A stretch of 64,000 nucleotides of DNA from Candidatus Zhuqueibacterota bacterium (GTDB taxonomy: Bacteria > Zhuqueibacterota > Zhuqueibacteria > Zhuqueibacterales > Zhuqueibacteraceae): assembly GCA_022616415.1 (NCBI GenBank), contig JAKEEU010000031.1, forward strand, positions 62,001 through 126,000, written 5' to 3'. The translations under genes were made by a program, and so were the position numbers. Position 1 is the stretch's first letter; each line of letters opens with the position of its first letter. Of this stretch, positions 6,964-15,329 are shown one piece after another. The notes beneath the pieces are model-generated. The model was not told where the DNA came from, ran no database searches, and was given only the letters and a program-made list of their open reading frames with translations.

Positions 6964-8559
6964 TCAAAAATACATCGTCGCGGCGATCGCCAGCGCGACG
7001 ACGGCCAGCGGCCAGACGTAGACAATCGTCGAGCGCAAAATATCGGTGGTATCCACTTTGGCAAAATTCGCTATCCAGACGTTGGCGGTGTTGGTCGGAT
7101 CGCACACACCTTGCAGCGCGCCGACAGACATGAGCATGGCCATGATCGCATTCGGCTCCAACGCGCCAGTGGCGAGCAGAACGGCAGCGACGCCGCTCCC
7201 CATGCCCCAGATATTCAACGGCCCGCGATAAAGCGCCAACGGCGCCATAAGCGAAAAGATCACCACGAAAAGAAAACCGTTCTGCCGTGGAGACATGGCG
7301 AGCAAAAACGGCCGCAAGGCGTCGCTGATGTTGGGGTGCTTGACGGAATTGAGCAGCATGCCGATGCCGACGATCAGAATCACCGCCGGCGCCACGCTCT
7401 CAAAGCTTTCCAATACCGACTTGGTGAAGATCTGCACATTTTGGTGGCGCGCCGTGATCACCAGCGCCAGCAGCGCTCCGGCAAAAAATCCCGAGAGCGC
7501 GGGCCAATCCAAAACGTGCAAAAAGAGCAACGTGGCAAACGGGGTGAGCAGCGCCAGTTTCCAGCGGCGCGAGCGCTGCTTGCGGAACGCTTCGACCAGC
7601 GCGTAGCCCTCCCACAGCAAAAAAATCGCAATCGCCGCAGTGCCGCCGGCGATCGCGTTGAGAATCGAGGTTTCCGCGCCGGTATGCGTTTGCAAATGCT
7701 GCGGCGCCACTTTTGAAAAAAGCCAGATATTGAAAAACAAAATCAACAGCGAAACCAGGGCGATTTCGCCCTCGGCGTTAGACGCCATTAACGCGAAAAC
7801 CAGTCCGCCGATGAACGCCGGCACGATCGGCCAATCGAGAAGCAACACCAAAAGCAGCGGCACCAGCGGCGTCAACAAGGCCGTTCGGCGGATCGGCTCG
7901 CGCCCTTCCGCAGGCGCCGGCCCATGCGGGGCAGGCCAATAGCGGCGCAACCGGCTTCGCCGCAGCGACCACGCGCAGAAAATCAGCCCGACGACGGCGT
8001 ACAATGCCGTCATGATCAAGGCGAAGTTTCGGACCGTGGCTTTCGTCAAGCCGAGAACGCTGATATAGAGCTGCCAATTACCGAGGTTCAACGAGCCGCC
8101 CATGGCAATGCCGATCAACATGATGCCGGCAGCGGTCAGCGGCGCAATGCCCAGGCTCATCATAATCGGCAAAATGATGCTGCCCACGATGATTACGGCG
8201 CCAAGCCCGCCGAGCGTGGTAAACAGGATGGCGGTGGCGATCATGACGCAGACGGCCACGACCAGCGGCCGCTCGCCGCCCAGCTCCGCGGCATACCGCA
8301 CGAATACTGCCGCGATTCCCTGATTTTTGATGAACAGCGACAGCATGCCGCCGAAGACGGCGGCCATCATGGGATGGATGACGTCTTTCGTGCAGTTTTC
8401 GAGAATCTCATGGAGAATATATTGGCCTGGGACATTGGCGATCATGGCCAACAACAGAGCCATGATCGGCAGGGCAAGCATGGCGGAAACGCGCTTCAAA
8501 TACATCAACGCGGTAAAAACGAAAAAGACGACGATCAGCGCGATGCCGGCAGCGGACAC
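6964..8559 (-). CDS. Ion transporter superfamily permease (GntP/citrate/dicarboxylate-like)
   Basis: A 531-residue, strongly hydrophobic protein with about 12-14 membrane segments. The stretch LFTTLGGLGAVIIVGSIILP and the C-terminal GALQGVCDPTNTANVW are typical of the two re-entrant hairpin regions of ion-transporter (IT) superfamily carriers. The central part (KQRSRRW, RRSRLRRYW) gives basic cytoplasmic loops. The substrate is probably an organic anion such as gluconate, citrate or a C4-dicarboxylate, but this is not resolved. It starts with GTG at 8559 behind GAAGGAG and overlaps the end of the IrrE-like gene by 25 bp. Confidence 0.75.
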   Translation of the reverse strand: MSAAGIALIVVFFVFTALMYLKRVSAMLALPIMALLLAMIANVPGQYILHEILENCTKDVIHPMMAAVFGGMLSLFIKNQGIAAVFVRYAAELGGERPLVVAVCVMIATAILFTTLGGLGAVIIVGSIILPIMMSLGIAPLTAAGIMLIGIAMGGSLNLGNWQLYISVLGLTKATVRNFALIMTALYAVVGLIFCAWSLRRSRLRRYWPAPHGPAPAEGREPIRRTALLTPLVPLLLVLLLDWPIVPAFIGGLVFALMASNAEGEIALVSLLILFFNIWLFSKVAPQHLQTHTGAETSILNAIAGGTAAIAIFLLWEGYALVEAFRKQRSRRWKLALLTPFATLLFLHVLDWPALSGFFAGALLALVITARHQNVQIFTKSVLESFESVAPAVILIVGIGMLLNSVKHPNISDALRPFLLAMSPRQNGFLFVVIFSLMAPLALYRGPLNIWGMGSGVAAVLLATGALEPNAIMAMLMSVGALQGVCDPTNTANVWIANFAKVDTTDILRSTIVYVWPLAVVALAIAATMYF

Positions 8560-8975
8560 GATTTCTCCTTCAACAATAAAGCCTGGCTAAAAGCCTGCGC
8601 CGCGGCTTCCTCGTCGCGATAACTCAACGCGGGAATCAACTTCGCCGGCAGTTGCAAAACGCGGTATTGGCGCGCCGCCAAGCCGTGAAACAATTCGTGG
8701 GCGCAGGCGCGGTGCAGAGCCGGCGCCGAGTCGCCAAGATAGCGGCGCAGGATGGGCAAGAATATGCGAATCGTGCGGCGGCTGCCATCCCATTCGGCGA
8801 TCCGCAGCGGCGTCAATGGACAAGCCTCTTCTTCAAGTTCCAAGACCACGCGCAGCCCCAATCTGGCGGCAAGAAAAAAAGGATTGCTCTCGCCGCGCGC
8901 GTGCCAATGCGCCGCGAGCCGCCGGCCCCATTCCGAGGCCGCCTCCAGCTCAGGATTTGTTTTTGGTTTTTGCAT
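8535..8975 (-). CDS. IrrE-like zinc-peptidase-domain protein
   Basis: A 146-residue protein with one HExxH metal site, HELFH at 93-97, in a helix after a short alpha/beta N-terminus. This layout resembles the ImmA/IrrE family of small metallopeptidase-like regulators. A third zinc ligand is not obvious, although E118/E119 could serve. Such proteins often cleave repressors or sense stress, but no helix-turn-helix partner lies beside it here. It overlaps the downstream transporter gene by 25 bp, implying joint expression. Function is inferred from the motif alone. Confidence 0.6.
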   Translation of the reverse strand: MQKPKTNPELEAASEWGRRLAAHWHARGESNPFFLAARLGLRVVLELEEEACPLTPLRIAEWDGSRRTIRIFLPILRRYLGDSAPALHRACAHELFHGLAARQYRVLQLPAKLIPALSYRDEEAAAQAFSQALLLKEKSCPLPASR

Positions 8976-9101
8976 GGTCTCGATTTCATTTTAGGAAAGA
9001 AAAAGCAGTCTGTCAAGCTTTTTCTTGAAGGAAAAGTAATGCGTTAAAAAAAAGCTGCGCCTTCAATGCACCCACCTGAATAATTTCTTGTAAGCGCCAA
9101 C

Positions 9102-9539
9102 TCAATCGCCACCCGCGCCATCGACGCTCACATACGCATTCAAGCTCTCCAGCTCGTGCGCCAGATTCTCCACGATGGCGCGCATGAGGTGGCGAACCGA
9201 GAGCATGCCGGCCAATTTGCCGTTCCGATCCGTGATCGGAAGGTGGCGGAAATTTTTTTCGGTCATAAACTCAAACGCTTCGCCCGCCTCCATCTCGAAA
9301 GGAGCGATACGAGGCTTGCGTGTCATGACCTCCGCCACCGGCGTGTCGAGCGTCGATAACCCCGGCTTCACCACGCGGGTCATCAGGTCGCGTTCTGTAA
9401 AAATGCCGACCAAATCGCCATCTTTAACCACCGCGACGGCGCCCACCCCGACTTCACACATTTTGTTGACCGCGGCTTTAACGCTCTCCTGCGGCGAAAC
9501 AACCACCGGCGGCACACGAGCGATTTTCAACAGGTTCAT
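9102..9539 (-). CDS. Tandem CBS-domain protein
   Basis: A 145-residue protein made of two CBS motifs (about residues 5-60 and 70-130). The repeating signatures are VKDGDLVGIFTERDLMTRV in the first and ITDRNGKLAGMLSVRHLMRAIV in the second. CBS pairs bind adenosine nucleotides and act as energy sensors. There is no catalytic domain, so it is a stand-alone regulator whose partner is unknown. The ATG at 9539 is chosen because TTGAGGAG lies seven bases upstream. It follows the transketolase-like genes across a palindromic repeat. Confidence 0.85.
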   Translation of the reverse strand: MNLLKIARVPPVVVSPQESVKAAVNKMCEVGVGAVAVVKDGDLVGIFTERDLMTRVVKPGLSTLDTPVAEVMTRKPRIAPFEMEAGEAFEFMTEKNFRHLPITDRNGKLAGMLSVRHLMRAIVENLAHELESLNAYVSVDGAGGD

Positions 9540-9573
9540 GATTGGACTCCTCAATATTTTGAATACTTAAAAT

Positions 9574-9619
9574 GTTAGCCCGTTTGCCGGTTAGCCAGTT
9601 AACCGGCTAACTGGCTAAC
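9574..9619. repeat. Palindromic GTTAGCC word repeat at the end of the transketolase-like gene
   Basis: The stretch contains GTTAGCC, GCCGGTTAGCC, AGTTAACCGGC and TAACTGGCTAAC; 9590-9619 is almost a perfect palindrome. The gene read from the opposite side ends inside it: its last codons (KLAS) and its TAG stop are part of the repeat. It could fold as a hairpin in RNA from either strand, but has no clear U-run on the minus strand. Confidence 0.7.
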
Positions 9620-11496
9620 TTTTTCTCACACTCGCGGCAATAAATGGCGACAGACTTGTTCTCGTTCAGCCAATAGGCCTGGCAATACGCACAGGCGTGC
9701 TCGCCGCGCCAGTCACATTCGAGGCAAAGCTCTTCTTCGGGCAACGGCTCGCCGGCAAAGTATTCGAGCGGATCGATGCGCGTGCCGCACTCGCTGCAAA
9801 TCAATGCCGCATGTGCAAAGGTGAGCTGCGGCTGCGCACGGTCGGACGGCGCGACGAACAACCGGCTGCGTTTGCGCTCTTTCTTCTCGATCATGCGTGC
9901 ATAATCGAGAATGGCGCTGATCTGGTTTTCGGCGTCAAGCCCGGCCTCGCGCAAGACTTTGTGCGCCTGGCCGCTGCCGAGATACTTGCGGTCGCGGAAG
10001 GAATGCAGCGTGCGGCGCAGACCCTCGTGCGAGCGCACCCAACGATACATCGTCGGCAAGGTGAAATCCGTAATGCCCATGGCTTCCTGCATGAACGGCT
10101 CGGGGAAAAGGCGCGCTTGCTCCTCCGCCGGCAGGCGATTGAAAAGCTCGGTGCTGGCGACGTAATACACATTCATATTCAATCCGTGCTCCTGCAACTT
10201 GGGCAACACTTCCGTGACGAACGCGGTGCCGACGCCATTGCCTTGCAAAACAATCGTGCCATGATACTCAACCGCATCGAGATCGGCAAGCCGCATGGCA
10301 TACACGCCTTTGGCAGCGGCGTGCGCCGGCGGCAATCCGAAGTGGTTGCGATCGACGACGGTTTCGGGCGGCCGCGTCACAAACGGCGCGAGAATGGCGG
10401 GCCGCGCCATGAGTCCGGCAATCAGCAGCGGCCAAATTTCCTGCGGATCCCACGGCGTCAACGTAATGAGAACGTTATCCGGAAAATTCTCTTGCAGCAA
10501 TTGCAGCACTTGCGGATCGGCGTGGGTCGGCCCATCTTCGCCGGTTTTCACGCCCACGTGCGCGTTGATCATAATCCACGTTGCGTAAGGCCCATCGGGA
10601 CCGAGTTTGGCTTGTTGGCCGATGCCGTGCAGACGCGCGGCCACATGCTCGAGCGCGCCGATGAACGCGCCATACGAGGAGGTGACGCCAATGTGATGGC
10701 CGAAGCTGGATAATCCCGCCATGAACGCGCCCATGGCGTCTTCACAAATGCCGCCGACGGCAAGCAATCGCGAGGCGGGATTGGAAGCGGCGTGATAAAA
10801 TCCAGCGGCAAAGCCTTGCCCCAAATTGGAAACATTGGTGGAGCCGAGCAAATCTGCCGCGGCGCCGATGATGGCACCGTCCGTGAGTTTGTTGAGCAGA
10901 TTGAGCGCATCGCCCAAAACGCCGCGCAGCGTCACACTCTCACCAATTTTCAGGCACAACTTTTCCGGAGGCTCAGCCGCATTCAATGCGCTGAAATAAA
11001 GTTTTTCACGCCGCGGCGCACCTGCGCGCACTGTGCGCCCTTTGGCGTGCAACCGGCTGTGCGCCCGCGAAATTTTCTCGGCAAAAAATTTCGCCAGCTC
11101 ACGATGCTTCTCCAAAACTGTGCGCAGCGTCATGAGTGTTTCATAAAATGCCTTTTCGACATTCTCCGGTGTTGGCTCGCCGGAAAAGCGCGGCAACTCA
11201 AATTTAAAGCGCTTTTCAAATTCACTGATAAACTGATAATATCCCTCCGAACAAAACTTGTGTCCCGCGCCGTGTGAAGCTTTGCCTTCAACACCATAGC
11301 GCCAGCCCTTCACGGTGCGGTAAACGATTCCGGTCGGTTGGCCGGTGGCCAGCGTGTTGGCGAGATTTTGCGCCATAATGATTTGCCGAAAATCAAATCC
11401 ATCCGGCACAAAAATCGCGTTCCACTCGTGTGCATACAAAAGCTCCACCGGATTCCATTGCACGTAATCTCCCGGCTGCTCACCCTCGCGACACAC
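9607..11496 (-). CDS. Transketolase-like protein, C-terminal part with zinc-ribbon tail
   Basis: This open stretch continues, in the same frame, the N-terminal part at 11524-12258; only a TGA at 11524-11526 separates them. It holds the transketolase pyrimidine-binding and C-terminal domains (TDGAIIGAAADLLGSTNVS, LAVGGICEDAMGAFMAGLSSFG, SYGAFIGALEH). The last 70 residues carry four CxxC pairs (CSECG, CLECDW, CAYCQ, CRECE), two apparent zinc ribbons not usual in transketolases. A GTG at 11496 is the first alternative start in frame, but no domain boundary lies there, so independent translation is doubtful. The whole 883-codon gene is either read through or dead. Confidence 0.75.
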   Translation of the reverse strand: MCREGEQPGDYVQWNPVELLYAHEWNAIFVPDGFDFRQIIMAQNLANTLATGQPTGIVYRTVKGWRYGVEGKASHGAGHKFCSEGYYQFISEFEKRFKFELPRFSGEPTPENVEKAFYETLMTLRTVLEKHRELAKFFAEKISRAHSRLHAKGRTVRAGAPRREKLYFSALNAAEPPEKLCLKIGESVTLRGVLGDALNLLNKLTDGAIIGAAADLLGSTNVSNLGQGFAAGFYHAASNPASRLLAVGGICEDAMGAFMAGLSSFGHHIGVTSSYGAFIGALEHVAARLHGIGQQAKLGPDGPYATWIMINAHVGVKTGEDGPTHADPQVLQLLQENFPDNVLITLTPWDPQEIWPLLIAGLMARPAILAPFVTRPPETVVDRNHFGLPPAHAAAKGVYAMRLADLDAVEYHGTIVLQGNGVGTAFVTEVLPKLQEHGLNMNVYYVASTELFNRLPAEEQARLFPEPFMQEAMGITDFTLPTMYRWVRSHEGLRRTLHSFRDRKYLGSGQAHKVLREAGLDAENQISAILDYARMIEKKERKRSRLFVAPSDRAQPQLTFAHAALICSECGTRIDPLEYFAGEPLPEEELCLECDWRGEHACAYCQAYWLNENKSVAIYCRECEKKLAS

Positions 11497-11523
11497 GTGA
11501 TTGGAATCTATCGAAGCCTGATT

Positions 11524-12258
11524 TCAATCGACGTGCAAAATCGCATTGTGCAAACCCGCTGTAGCGCCGGCCGCCAAAGCTTCGTGTACGCGGCCTGGCG
11601 TCATGCCGCCCTCGCCTTCCAGAATGTGCACCTTCGGGGCATGTTCATGATACATATCCAGGCTCGCCATGGCGAGACCCAGCGAGGCGGGCACGCCCAC
11701 GCCGCTGGCGCCGGTGGCGATGCGCACAAAAGGCGTCGCCGGTGTCGGATGGCCATCCAACGCCCGCGCCCGCAGCTTCTTGAACAGCGGCGTCTCTTGC
11801 GTCGGATTGCGGCGAAAGCCCAAAAGATCTTCGAGACGCAGTTGCTTGTCCTCAATTGGCAACAAATCCGGCCGAGCGATTCGCACCAGCTCATTGCGCA
11901 GCGCCCACATCGCATAGAGACCCATCGCCTTGTGGCCGGCGGCATAACTAAGCATGTCGGCGCTTTCGGAATCCGGATTCGAGAAATCGTAATCCATCTG
12001 ATGAAAAATAAGCGCCTCAACGATGCGGCCCGAAGAGATGCTGCCGCCCGGATGTCCGGAGGTGGGAACAAAATTATAAAGAATGCCGCAAAGCGTCCGG
12101 TAAACCAGATCGATGGCTTCCAGCTTTGCGAGCGAATGATCGGGCAATTCCAACAGAGTTTGTTTTTGAATATGCGCGATGTCAAAATAGGCGGCGCGGC
12201 GCGGGCCAAGCTGGAATTGATCCGCGATGACAGGTGAGAACGACGTTCTCGTGTTCAT
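11524..12258 (-). CDS. Transketolase-like protein, N-terminal thiamine diphosphate domain, cut by TGA
   Basis: Starts at ATG 12258 behind CCGGAGGT. It shows the transketolase signatures SGHPGGSIS (67-75), AAGHKAMGLYAMWALRN and a GEG (215-217) that stands for the GDG start of the thiamine diphosphate motif. The frame stops at a TGA (11524-11526) immediately before an Asn-Gln pair, the far end of that motif (ILHVD-stop-NQASIDSNHVCRE). The same frame then continues to 9607. A protein ending here would lack half of its cofactor site. It lies downstream of korABC with a strong hairpin between. Confidence 0.8.
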   Translation of the reverse strand: MNTRTSFSPVIADQFQLGPRRAAYFDIAHIQKQTLLELPDHSLAKLEAIDLVYRTLCGILYNFVPTSGHPGGSISSGRIVEALIFHQMDYDFSNPDSESADMLSYAAGHKAMGLYAMWALRNELVRIARPDLLPIEDKQLRLEDLLGFRRNPTQETPLFKKLRARALDGHPTPATPFVRIATGASGVGVPASLGLAMASLDMYHEHAPKVHILEGEGGMTPGRVHEALAAGATAGLHNAILHVD

Positions 12259-12315
12259 GGCATACCTCCGGTTGAGATTTGAGGACTCAACATCTTTACA
12301 AACAGAACGAGTTTT

Positions 12316-12373
12316 TCCAACGGATTGAAGAACCCAACTGATCTAATCCCGTTGGGTTTTTCAATCCGTTGGA
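12316..12373. repeat. Long hairpin between korC and the transketolase-like gene
   Basis: Arms TCCAACGGATTGAAGAACCC (12316 on) and GGGTTTTTCAATCCGTTGGA (to 12373) pair almost perfectly over about 23 bp around a 12-base loop. On the plus strand the second arm is followed by GAATTTTTTCTTTT, so it has the look of a terminator for that strand, though no plus-strand gene precedes it. On the minus strand it lies in the leader of the transketolase-like gene. Confidence 0.75.
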
Positions 12374-12395
12374 GAATTTTTTCTTTTGCTAAGAC

Positions 12396-12953
12396 TCACT
12401 CTTTAGAAATTTGTACACGTTCCGCAAGCTCCAGTCCTTTGCGAAAGGCCTCCAGGTTCATTTCTTCAGTGCCTTTGGGCACGCGGCTGCGGATGGCTTG
12501 CTCCATCGCCGCCGGCGTGACAACTTTCGACAGTCCGGCAATCAAACCCAAGGCGACAATATTGGCCACCACGGTCTTGCCGACTTCTTTCTGCGCCACT
12601 TCCATGATGGGAACGGCGTAAACCTTGAAATCACCCGGAGGAATTCGCGTCACGAACTTGGAATCGACCAAAAGTATCCCCTCTTTGCGCAGGCCTGCCG
12701 CATATTTGTCACAGGCTTCCTGCGTGAAGGCGAGCATCAAATCGATACGCGTGGCTTTGGGATAATCGATGTCGCCGTCCGCAATAATCACGTCCGAGCG
12801 GCTGGCGCCGCCGCGCGCCTCCGGACCGTAAGCCTGGCTCTGCACGGCATTGTTATCATCATAAATCGCGGCGGCTTCGGCCAGAATTTGGCCGGCCAGG
12901 ATCAAACCCTGGCCGCCGGAACCGCTCAAACGAACTTCGTAACGAAAACTCAT
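12396..12953 (-). CDS. korC: 2-oxoacid:ferredoxin oxidoreductase, gamma subunit
   Basis: A 185-residue protein of the POR/KOR gamma family: GSGGQGLILAGQILAEAA at the N-terminus and AVQSQAYGPEARGGASRSDV after it. In four-subunit enzymes this domain binds CoA and completes the core with alpha and beta. The ATG at 12953 is preferred over a TTG at 12965. It follows korB in the same direction, separated by a 185-bp spacer with a 14-bp perfect inverted repeat. The upstream genes make 2-oxoglutarate the likely substrate, but pyruvate or a branched-chain oxoacid cannot be excluded. Confidence 0.88.
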   Translation of the reverse strand: MSFRYEVRLSGSGGQGLILAGQILAEAAAIYDDNNAVQSQAYGPEARGGASRSDVIIADGDIDYPKATRIDLMLAFTQEACDKYAAGLRKEGILLVDSKFVTRIPPGDFKVYAVPIMEVAQKEVGKTVVANIVALGLIAGLSKVVTPAAMEQAIRSRVPKGTEEMNLEAFRKGLELAERVQISKE

Positions 12954-13036
12954 GGCATTATCCAATCGTAAATTTGCAATGCAAATCTGTTTGCCAAACG
13001 GCTTTTAAAAACCGCGCAGATGCAACTGTTTAGGTA

Positions 13037-13115
13037 ACCGTCCGGACGCTTCGTGATTTGAGCAAGCTTGTTGTATCAAACAACCTTCGTTCTCGCACAA
13101 TAGCGTCCGGACGGT
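13037..13115. repeat. Inverted repeat with CCGTCCGGACG arms between korB and korC
   Basis: ACCGTCCGGACGCT (13037-13050) and AGCGTCCGGACGGT (13102-13115) are exact reverse complements, and each arm contains the self-complementary CGTCCGGACG. Between the arms are 51 bp without coding signal. It is one of several unrelated inverted repeats placed between successive genes of this operon. Confidence 0.75.
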
Positions 13116-13138
13116 AAATAGTTACGCGCGGACAAGCT

Positions 13139-14074
13139 TTATAAAATCAGCGTCGGCTCCACCAGTTGGTTTTCTTGATCCGTGTGAAATTCCACTGCCG
13201 CCAGATTTCCATTTCCGTTGGCGGACAGGCTGTCAAATTTTTTTTGACTTTGGTTACCCACTTCACTTGACACTCGCGTGCGTTCGATCAATTTCTGGTA
13301 TTCTTCGATGTACTCGGGTTTGTCACGATCAACCAAAACGCCGGTGACAATTTTGCCTTGCAGCATCTCCGGCGCCAGGCGGGCTGCCTTCGCAGCCGAA
13401 ACGGTATTGTCGATCTGCCACTTGATCATGTCAATCACGGTCTTTTGATTGTTGTGGCGGCCGTAGTACGTCGGACATGGCGTCATCACTTCGACAACGG
13501 AAAATCCTTTCTTGCGCATAGCGCCTTCGATGAGCTTGTCGAGCTGCACGGCGTGGTAAACGGTGCTTCTGGCCACGTAGCTGGCGCCGGCGGCCTGCGC
13601 CAGGCCGCAAATATCAAAAGACCTTTCCAAATTGCCGTACGGCGCCGTGCTGCCCCAACTTCCCACCGGCGTCGTGGGAGAATATTGCCCGCCGGTCATC
13701 CCGTAGATGTAGTTGTTGAAGATGATCAACGTCAGGTCGATATTGCGTCGCGACGTGTGAATGAAATGGTTGCCGCCGATGGCCGTGGCATCGCCATCCC
13801 CGGAAACGACGATCACCTTCAGCTCCGGCTTGGCCATCTTGATGCCGGTGGCAAAAGCGAGCGCGCGCCCGTGCGTCGTGTGTACAGTATTGAAGTCAAC
13901 GTAACCCGGCGTGCGGCTGGAACAGCCAATGCCGGATACCATGACGATTTCGTCTTTGCGCCAGCCGAGGCGATCGATGGCCCGCAACATCGCTTTGAGA
14001 ATGATGCCGTTGCCGCAGCCGGTACACCAGATGAGCGGCAGTTTATTCTGACGCAGATAGTCCAAGTAGTTCAT
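13139..14074 (-). CDS. korB: 2-oxoacid:ferredoxin oxidoreductase, beta subunit
   Basis: A 311-residue thiamine diphosphate subunit. WCTGCGNG (16-23) gives two of the Cys ligands of the proximal [4Fe-4S] cluster, and the cofactor motif runs from GDGD (92-95) to NN (120-121), followed by YGMTGGQYSPTT. The enzyme oxidatively decarboxylates a 2-oxoacid to acyl-CoA and passes electrons to ferredoxin. Its start overlaps the korA stop by four bases (ATGA), showing translational coupling. The 40-residue C-terminal tail after EEYQKLIER is poorly conserved and close to a spacer repeat. Confidence 0.92.
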   Translation of the reverse strand: MNYLDYLRQNKLPLIWCTGCGNGIILKAMLRAIDRLGWRKDEIVMVSGIGCSSRTPGYVDFNTVHTTHGRALAFATGIKMAKPELKVIVVSGDGDATAIGGNHFIHTSRRNIDLTLIIFNNYIYGMTGGQYSPTTPVGSWGSTAPYGNLERSFDICGLAQAAGASYVARSTVYHAVQLDKLIEGAMRKKGFSVVEVMTPCPTYYGRHNNQKTVIDMIKWQIDNTVSAAKAARLAPEMLQGKIVTGVLVDRDKPEYIEEYQKLIERTRVSSEVGNQSQKKFDSLSANGNGNLAAVEFHTDQENQLVEPTLIL

Positions 14075-15225
14075 GATGTCGCCAGCTCCATGATTTTCTC
14101 GAAAATTTGTTGTGGGTGAATAGGTTCGCCATCGACGCGTGAGACTGAAATCACTTCCACCATGCCTCGCGTCGCGTGCTCTACTTCGTGCGCAAGCTGT
14201 CCCAAATTCATCTCCGGAACGATGAGATGGGACAGGCGTTGCGCCAAATTGAAAATGGCCTGCTCGGGAAATGGCCAGAGCGTGATCGGACGCAATAGCC
14301 CGACGCGAACACCTTCTTCGCGCGCCATCAAAACCGCGTGCCGCGCCGAACGCGCCGTCGAGCCATAAGCCAATACCGCCAGCCGCGCCTCTTCAAGATG
14401 TTCCGCGGCAATTTCGACGATCTCTTCACGGTGGCCTTCGATCTTGCGATGCAGCCGGCGAATCAGCGCATCGATCTTCTTGGGATCGTTGGTTGGAAAT
14501 CCGCTTTCATCGTGCGTCAGGCCGGTGACGTGATAACGATAGCCTGCGCCGAAATCCGGCATAGGCGGAACGTCGGAGGCGGTCTGTCCATAAGGCAAAT
14601 ATTGCTCAGGCGGCACGGTCGGCCTGGCGCGATTGATGATTTCAACCTGGCCGGGATCCGGCAGCGTGATTTTCTCAGTCACGTGCCCGACAATCTCGTC
14701 GAGCAGCAAAATCACCGGCACCCGGAACTGCTCAGAGAGATTGATGGCGCGAATCGTTTGGTCGTAAGTCTCGCGCACCGACGAGGGCGCGATGGCAATG
14801 ATCGGATGATCGCCATGCGTGCCCCACCGCGCTTGCATCACGTCACCTTGCGCCGGCGAGGTCGGCAAGCCGGTGGAGGGCCCGGCGCGCTGGACGTTGA
14901 CGATGAGACAAGGCACTTCCGTCATGGCAGCGTAACCGATATTTTCCTGCTTTAAAGAAAAGCCCGGGCCGCTGGTCGCGGTCATCGCCTTGACGCCGGC
15001 CAGCGAAGCGCCGATCACCGCCGCCATCGAGGCAATCTCATCTTCCATTTGGATGAACTTGCCGCCCACTTGCGGCAGGCGCTTCGCCATCAGCTCGGCG
15101 ATCTCGGAAGAGGGCGTGATCGGATAGCCGGCATAAAAGCGAACGCCAGCCACCAGCGCCGCTTCCGCGCAGGCTTCGTTGCCGGACATCATGCGCACTC
15201 GAGAATTTCTATTTTTCATGGGCAT
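14071..15225 (-). CDS. korA: 2-oxoacid:ferredoxin oxidoreductase, alpha subunit
   Basis: A 384-residue alpha subunit. GNEACAEAALVAGVRFYAGYPITPSSEIAE is the family's N-terminal signature (quoted piecewise: GNEACAEAAL then GYPITPSSEIAE). It is followed by FIQMEDEIASMAAVIGAS and KAMTATSGPGFSL, which shape the substrate and CoA side of the active site. The C-terminal transketolase-like domain starts near VLAYGSTARSARHAV. ATG at 15225 is used; 15219 is also possible and a TTG lies one codon further out. It is preceded by a ferredoxin gene and coupled to korB, giving the order fd-A-B-C. Confidence 0.92.
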   Translation of the reverse strand: MPMKNRNSRVRMMSGNEACAEAALVAGVRFYAGYPITPSSEIAELMAKRLPQVGGKFIQMEDEIASMAAVIGASLAGVKAMTATSGPGFSLKQENIGYAAMTEVPCLIVNVQRAGPSTGLPTSPAQGDVMQARWGTHGDHPIIAIAPSSVRETYDQTIRAINLSEQFRVPVILLLDEIVGHVTEKITLPDPGQVEIINRARPTVPPEQYLPYGQTASDVPPMPDFGAGYRYHVTGLTHDESGFPTNDPKKIDALIRRLHRKIEGHREEIVEIAAEHLEEARLAVLAYGSTARSARHAVLMAREEGVRVGLLRPITLWPFPEQAIFNLAQRLSHLIVPEMNLGQLAHEVEHATRGMVEVISVSRVDGEPIHPQQIFEKIMELATS

Positions 15226-15261
15226 CAATTTTCCAACTTGGAACCAAACTTACGAAAGCTT

Positions 15262-15315
15262 TTGGTATTCGGATTTTACGAATCATCCGGATTATTCGGT
15301 AAATCCGAATACCAA
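15262..15315. repeat. Hairpin between the ferredoxin gene and korA
   Basis: TTGGTATTCGGATTT (15262-15276) pairs exactly with AAATCCGAATACCAA (15301-15315), and inside it CGAAT and ATTCG can extend the stem. The spacing makes a stable RNA hairpin in the intergenic leader of korA. There is no T-run on the minus strand, so it looks like a processing or stability element rather than a terminator. Confidence 0.75.
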
Positions 15316-15329
15316 TAAAAATCCTTTGA

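Noticed and set aside
11520..11530. Selenocysteine insertion at the transketolase TGA
   Set aside because: No convincing hairpin with a GGU-type loop directly downstream of the codon was found, and the Asp-x-Asn-Gln context suits Trp better than Sec.
12316..12373. A rho-independent terminator for the kor operon
   Set aside because: The T-run is on the plus-strand side of the stem, so it would end plus-strand transcripts, where no gene is present.
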